Source of the DNA: Corella eumyota
Taxonomy: Eukaryota; Chordata; Ascidiacea; Phlebobranchia; Corellidae
Direction: 5' to 3'
Length of the DNA: 64,000 bases
Assembly: GCA_963082875.1 (NCBI GenBank)
Contig: OY720101.1
Coordinates: 4,154,001-4,218,000, forward strand
Positions 61,647-64,000 of the stretch are shown here, piece by piece (position 1 is the first letter of the stretch; each line of letters starts with the position of its first letter). The notes under the pieces were generated by a model. It was not told the origin of the DNA and did no database searches. It saw nothing but the letters and a program-made list of their open reading frames with translations. A program made the position numbers and the translations under genes.

Positions 61647-64000
61647 CAAATATTATTATAAGGATCGTCTTTAATAGTTGAGTAGTCAGAAGTTGGTTTA
61701 AAATTTTGGTAGTGTTGTTGCGAAGTACTCGGCCCTGTGTTCTGTAAATTACAAAATTTTTGCAGCTAACAATTTTTTTAGTTAGAGAAATATATGTTAA
61801 GTATTGTACTGTAAAGTAATGTAACACTTCATTTACCAACAATAATAATAATACCTCTAAGAGTGTTTCTGGACCGAGTGGATTTAATGTCAAATACCCA
61901 TCTTCACCTAAACAATAAAATATATGATAATTCAACTGATACTGTGGTAGCAAACATAAGATTTTAAAATTACCTTTTATGACATTCACATTATTCTTGT
62001 AGTTTTCATATTCAGTTGATTGATTTGGTTTAACCTTAATGTAGAAAAAAATTAATTAACACTGTAAATTTTTCACAAAACTTATACAAGTGTTTTCCAA
62101 AACTGTCATAATTTTAGAATGTAAATAGTACATAACATATTTAACCATATTTACTTGTTGATGTTGGTTTATTGTATTTCCCTGTATTGGTGATTCATAC
62201 AAACCTAAAAATAGAAATAAGTTTACCTAATTTGCATTTTTACTGAATTTTTAACATGAATTAACAGGATGTTACTCATTAATTTAATTTCTTAAAAGAA
62301 TTACTCTAAAACTGTTTTCTGTTTTGCTGACGTTTAAATTGTGGTTCCTAAAATATTCTATTTTTAATTCTTTAATAAATATATTAAAAATATAAAAATA
62401 GCATACCATTGTAATTATGCATAGACAAATTGTCTTGCTGTTGTGGGTTGTCAAATTGTTTATCTAAAAATATATTTAGTATTAAAACTAAAGTTTAGGT
62501 TAAAAAATTACAAAAACTTACGTTTATATTTAAATGAAAAAAATTTAATGTAAAATAGTAACTTGATATTTAAACCAACGTTAATATACAAATAGACAAA
62601 TCTAAAGACTGTGTAAATAATCAAATTAAAATTATACCTTTTCTTCTTCGGCACCAAAGAAATAACAAAACTCCAGCCAAAATTACAACAACTACAACAA
62701 TAATAATTATAATTGTTGTGTCCAAACCACCTGAACCACCAGGACCATTTGGGTCAATCGGTGTTGAATCAATAACTTTTACATCAAATTCAACAGAAAG
62801 TGGTTGAGTAGGAAATATGGTGGATTGAATAGTTAAAAAAAAATATAAAAAATATTTAGTTGAAAGGTGATAAAAAACAATATATTTAATTAAGTTAAAC
62901 TTAAATGAGTAAATACATGATTTACCCTATTTCTTGTAAATGAAAAGGTCTGTGAGTCACTTATATTGGCAAGTGGGTTCATATTATCATTTGCAACATT
63001 ACTTCCTGGTTTAAAAATATAAATAATAATATCACATATTGTAAACTGCAATTCAAATTCCTACAGAATAAATATTTCACAATCAACCTACTCAATTTAA
63101 ATTATACTCTCAAAACTTTTCTTTATTTTTAATAATAACAAACCATTTAAAGTGAGACTTAAAATAGTAGAAATTGGATTGAAAATAAATTGAAGTGTGC
63201 AAGTTCCAGTTTGATTGACAACCCAAGGTAATGAACATTCTACTTCCGTGGGGCTAGATGTTAGTCTGGGTGAATCTATTGAAGAAGTTAGAAAAAAAAA
63301 CAATTTCAGTCAAAAAAACATCCACACTTTAAGTCACACTAAACCTACATTGTACATTCAATGTGGCAATATTGGATCTTCCAATTTGACTAAATTCTGG
63401 TAGTTGAGTAAATGGTGAATTCGCTTGACAAAATACTTGCTTACCATTGTCAGATGCTGTTAAACTTGCTGTTGTTAAATTTGAACCCTAAAGATTTGTA
63501 AACCAAAATTAGGTACTAAAAGTTTTTCAATAACTATTGTATTTTTGTATGTAAACAAGTATTTACCACCACTTGTTGATTTGGAGTATCTTCAATATAA
63601 AAAGTAGATAAAGTTGCACTAAGAATAACTTGATCATAATCACAAGTTAAATTTAATTTATTTCCTTCAATTACTGTTTGAACCCCACTCAATGTCACAG
63701 TGGGTGCTAAAAATTACAAAATTTGTTTAAAAAAACTTGCCCTTACTGCAATGTATATTAAGTTAACTACATTTACCTGTCCAGCATTGTAAATTATTCT
63801 GTCCATTCCACATTGCATTTGCCAAACAAGTAGTTGTATCAGATGTTAGTTGACTTTCGTTTAAATAAAATAACTCTCCAATATTAGACAAGTAAATGTT
63901 CCAACTGAGTTGTAAATTCTAGATGTTGCAAGAACTTCAACATTATATGGAAAAGTAGAAGCACAGTCTAAAAAATGTTAAGTCTGTTATTATAGAATAA
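61647..64000 (-). pseudogene. Receptor gene H, 3' part, probably inactive; 5' end off window
   Basis: Tail, TM, membrane-proximal, Ig and CCP exons of the family are recognisable from the stop at 61647 to the right edge, and introns match gene F closely. Tail motifs: YESP, YENYKNN, DGYLTLNP, HYQNF, SDYSTI, PYNNI. Two defects are visible. In the TM exon about 33 bp around 62836, including the splice acceptor and the codons for VSQADNGSYTL, are missing compared with gene F. In the CCP exon near 63880 one base is missing, shifting frame within TFxCSNNGE. These make a normal receptor unlikely, so I call it a pseudogene; the N-terminal domain and promoter are not in the window. Confidence 0.7.

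Noticed and set aside
30834-64000. Assignment of the array to the chitin-binding VCBP family
   Set aside because: VCBPs are secreted with V-type Ig and a chitin-binding domain; these genes have CCP, TM and tyrosine tails instead.
1-64000. CRISPR arrays, rRNA genes, bacterial operons
   Set aside because: No repeat-spacer structure, no rRNA sequence, and spliced eukaryotic genes throughout.

Overview
The window looks like an AT-rich, compact animal genome, most likely a tunicate of the Ciona type. That inference rests on many short introns, a tRNA-derived SINE of the kind I associate with Ciona, and protein-coding genes with clear chordate orthologues. Species was not given and is inferred.

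Region 1 (1-30 kb) holds conserved single-copy genes. In order they are: the 5' part of an eIF4H gene (minus); a duplicated C-rich repeat; a rhodopsin-type GPCR (minus); NAT10, an RNA cytidine acetyltransferase resolved into 23 coding exons with one U12-type AT-AC intron (minus); a CCDC177-like coiled-coil gene (plus, 13 exons); NDUFA10 of mitochondrial complex I (minus, 3 exons); MUS81, a single-exon structure-specific endonuclease (plus); and AATF, a ribosome-biogenesis and anti-apoptosis factor (minus, 10 exons, first intron apparently GC-AG). NAT10/CCDC177 and NDUFA10/MUS81 are head to head. CCDC177/NDUFA10 and MUS81/AATF are tail to tail with very short spacers.

Region 2 (30.8-64 kb) is the striking part. 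It is a head-to-tail array of eight related minus-strand receptor genes (called A to H here; H runs off the right edge). Each has, in order, a signal-peptide exon, a variable N-terminal domain (three classes), one CCP/sushi domain, one to three Ig domains plus a membrane-proximal Ig-like domain, one transmembrane helix, and a tail of many small exons rich in tyrosine motifs, including an ITIM-like SDYSTI and several YxN motifs. A, B, F and G look intact. C has an in-frame stop just after its membrane helix, D has GTG where its siblings have ATG, E has a stop at the end of its CCP domain, and H has a frameshift and a deleted splice acceptor. Perfect or near-perfect kappaB-like sites (GGGACTTTCCC type) sit 157-158 bp upstream of the start in B, C, D and F, and 192 bp upstream in A. 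This points to Rel/NF-kappaB control and an immune or allorecognition role.

Mobile DNA is modest: five SINE copies (three in NAT10 introns, one fragment in NDUFA10, one in receptor gene C) and four non-autonomous inverted-repeat DNA elements. Three of these have clear 8-bp target duplications of the hAT type, and one can be compared with an empty paralogous site.
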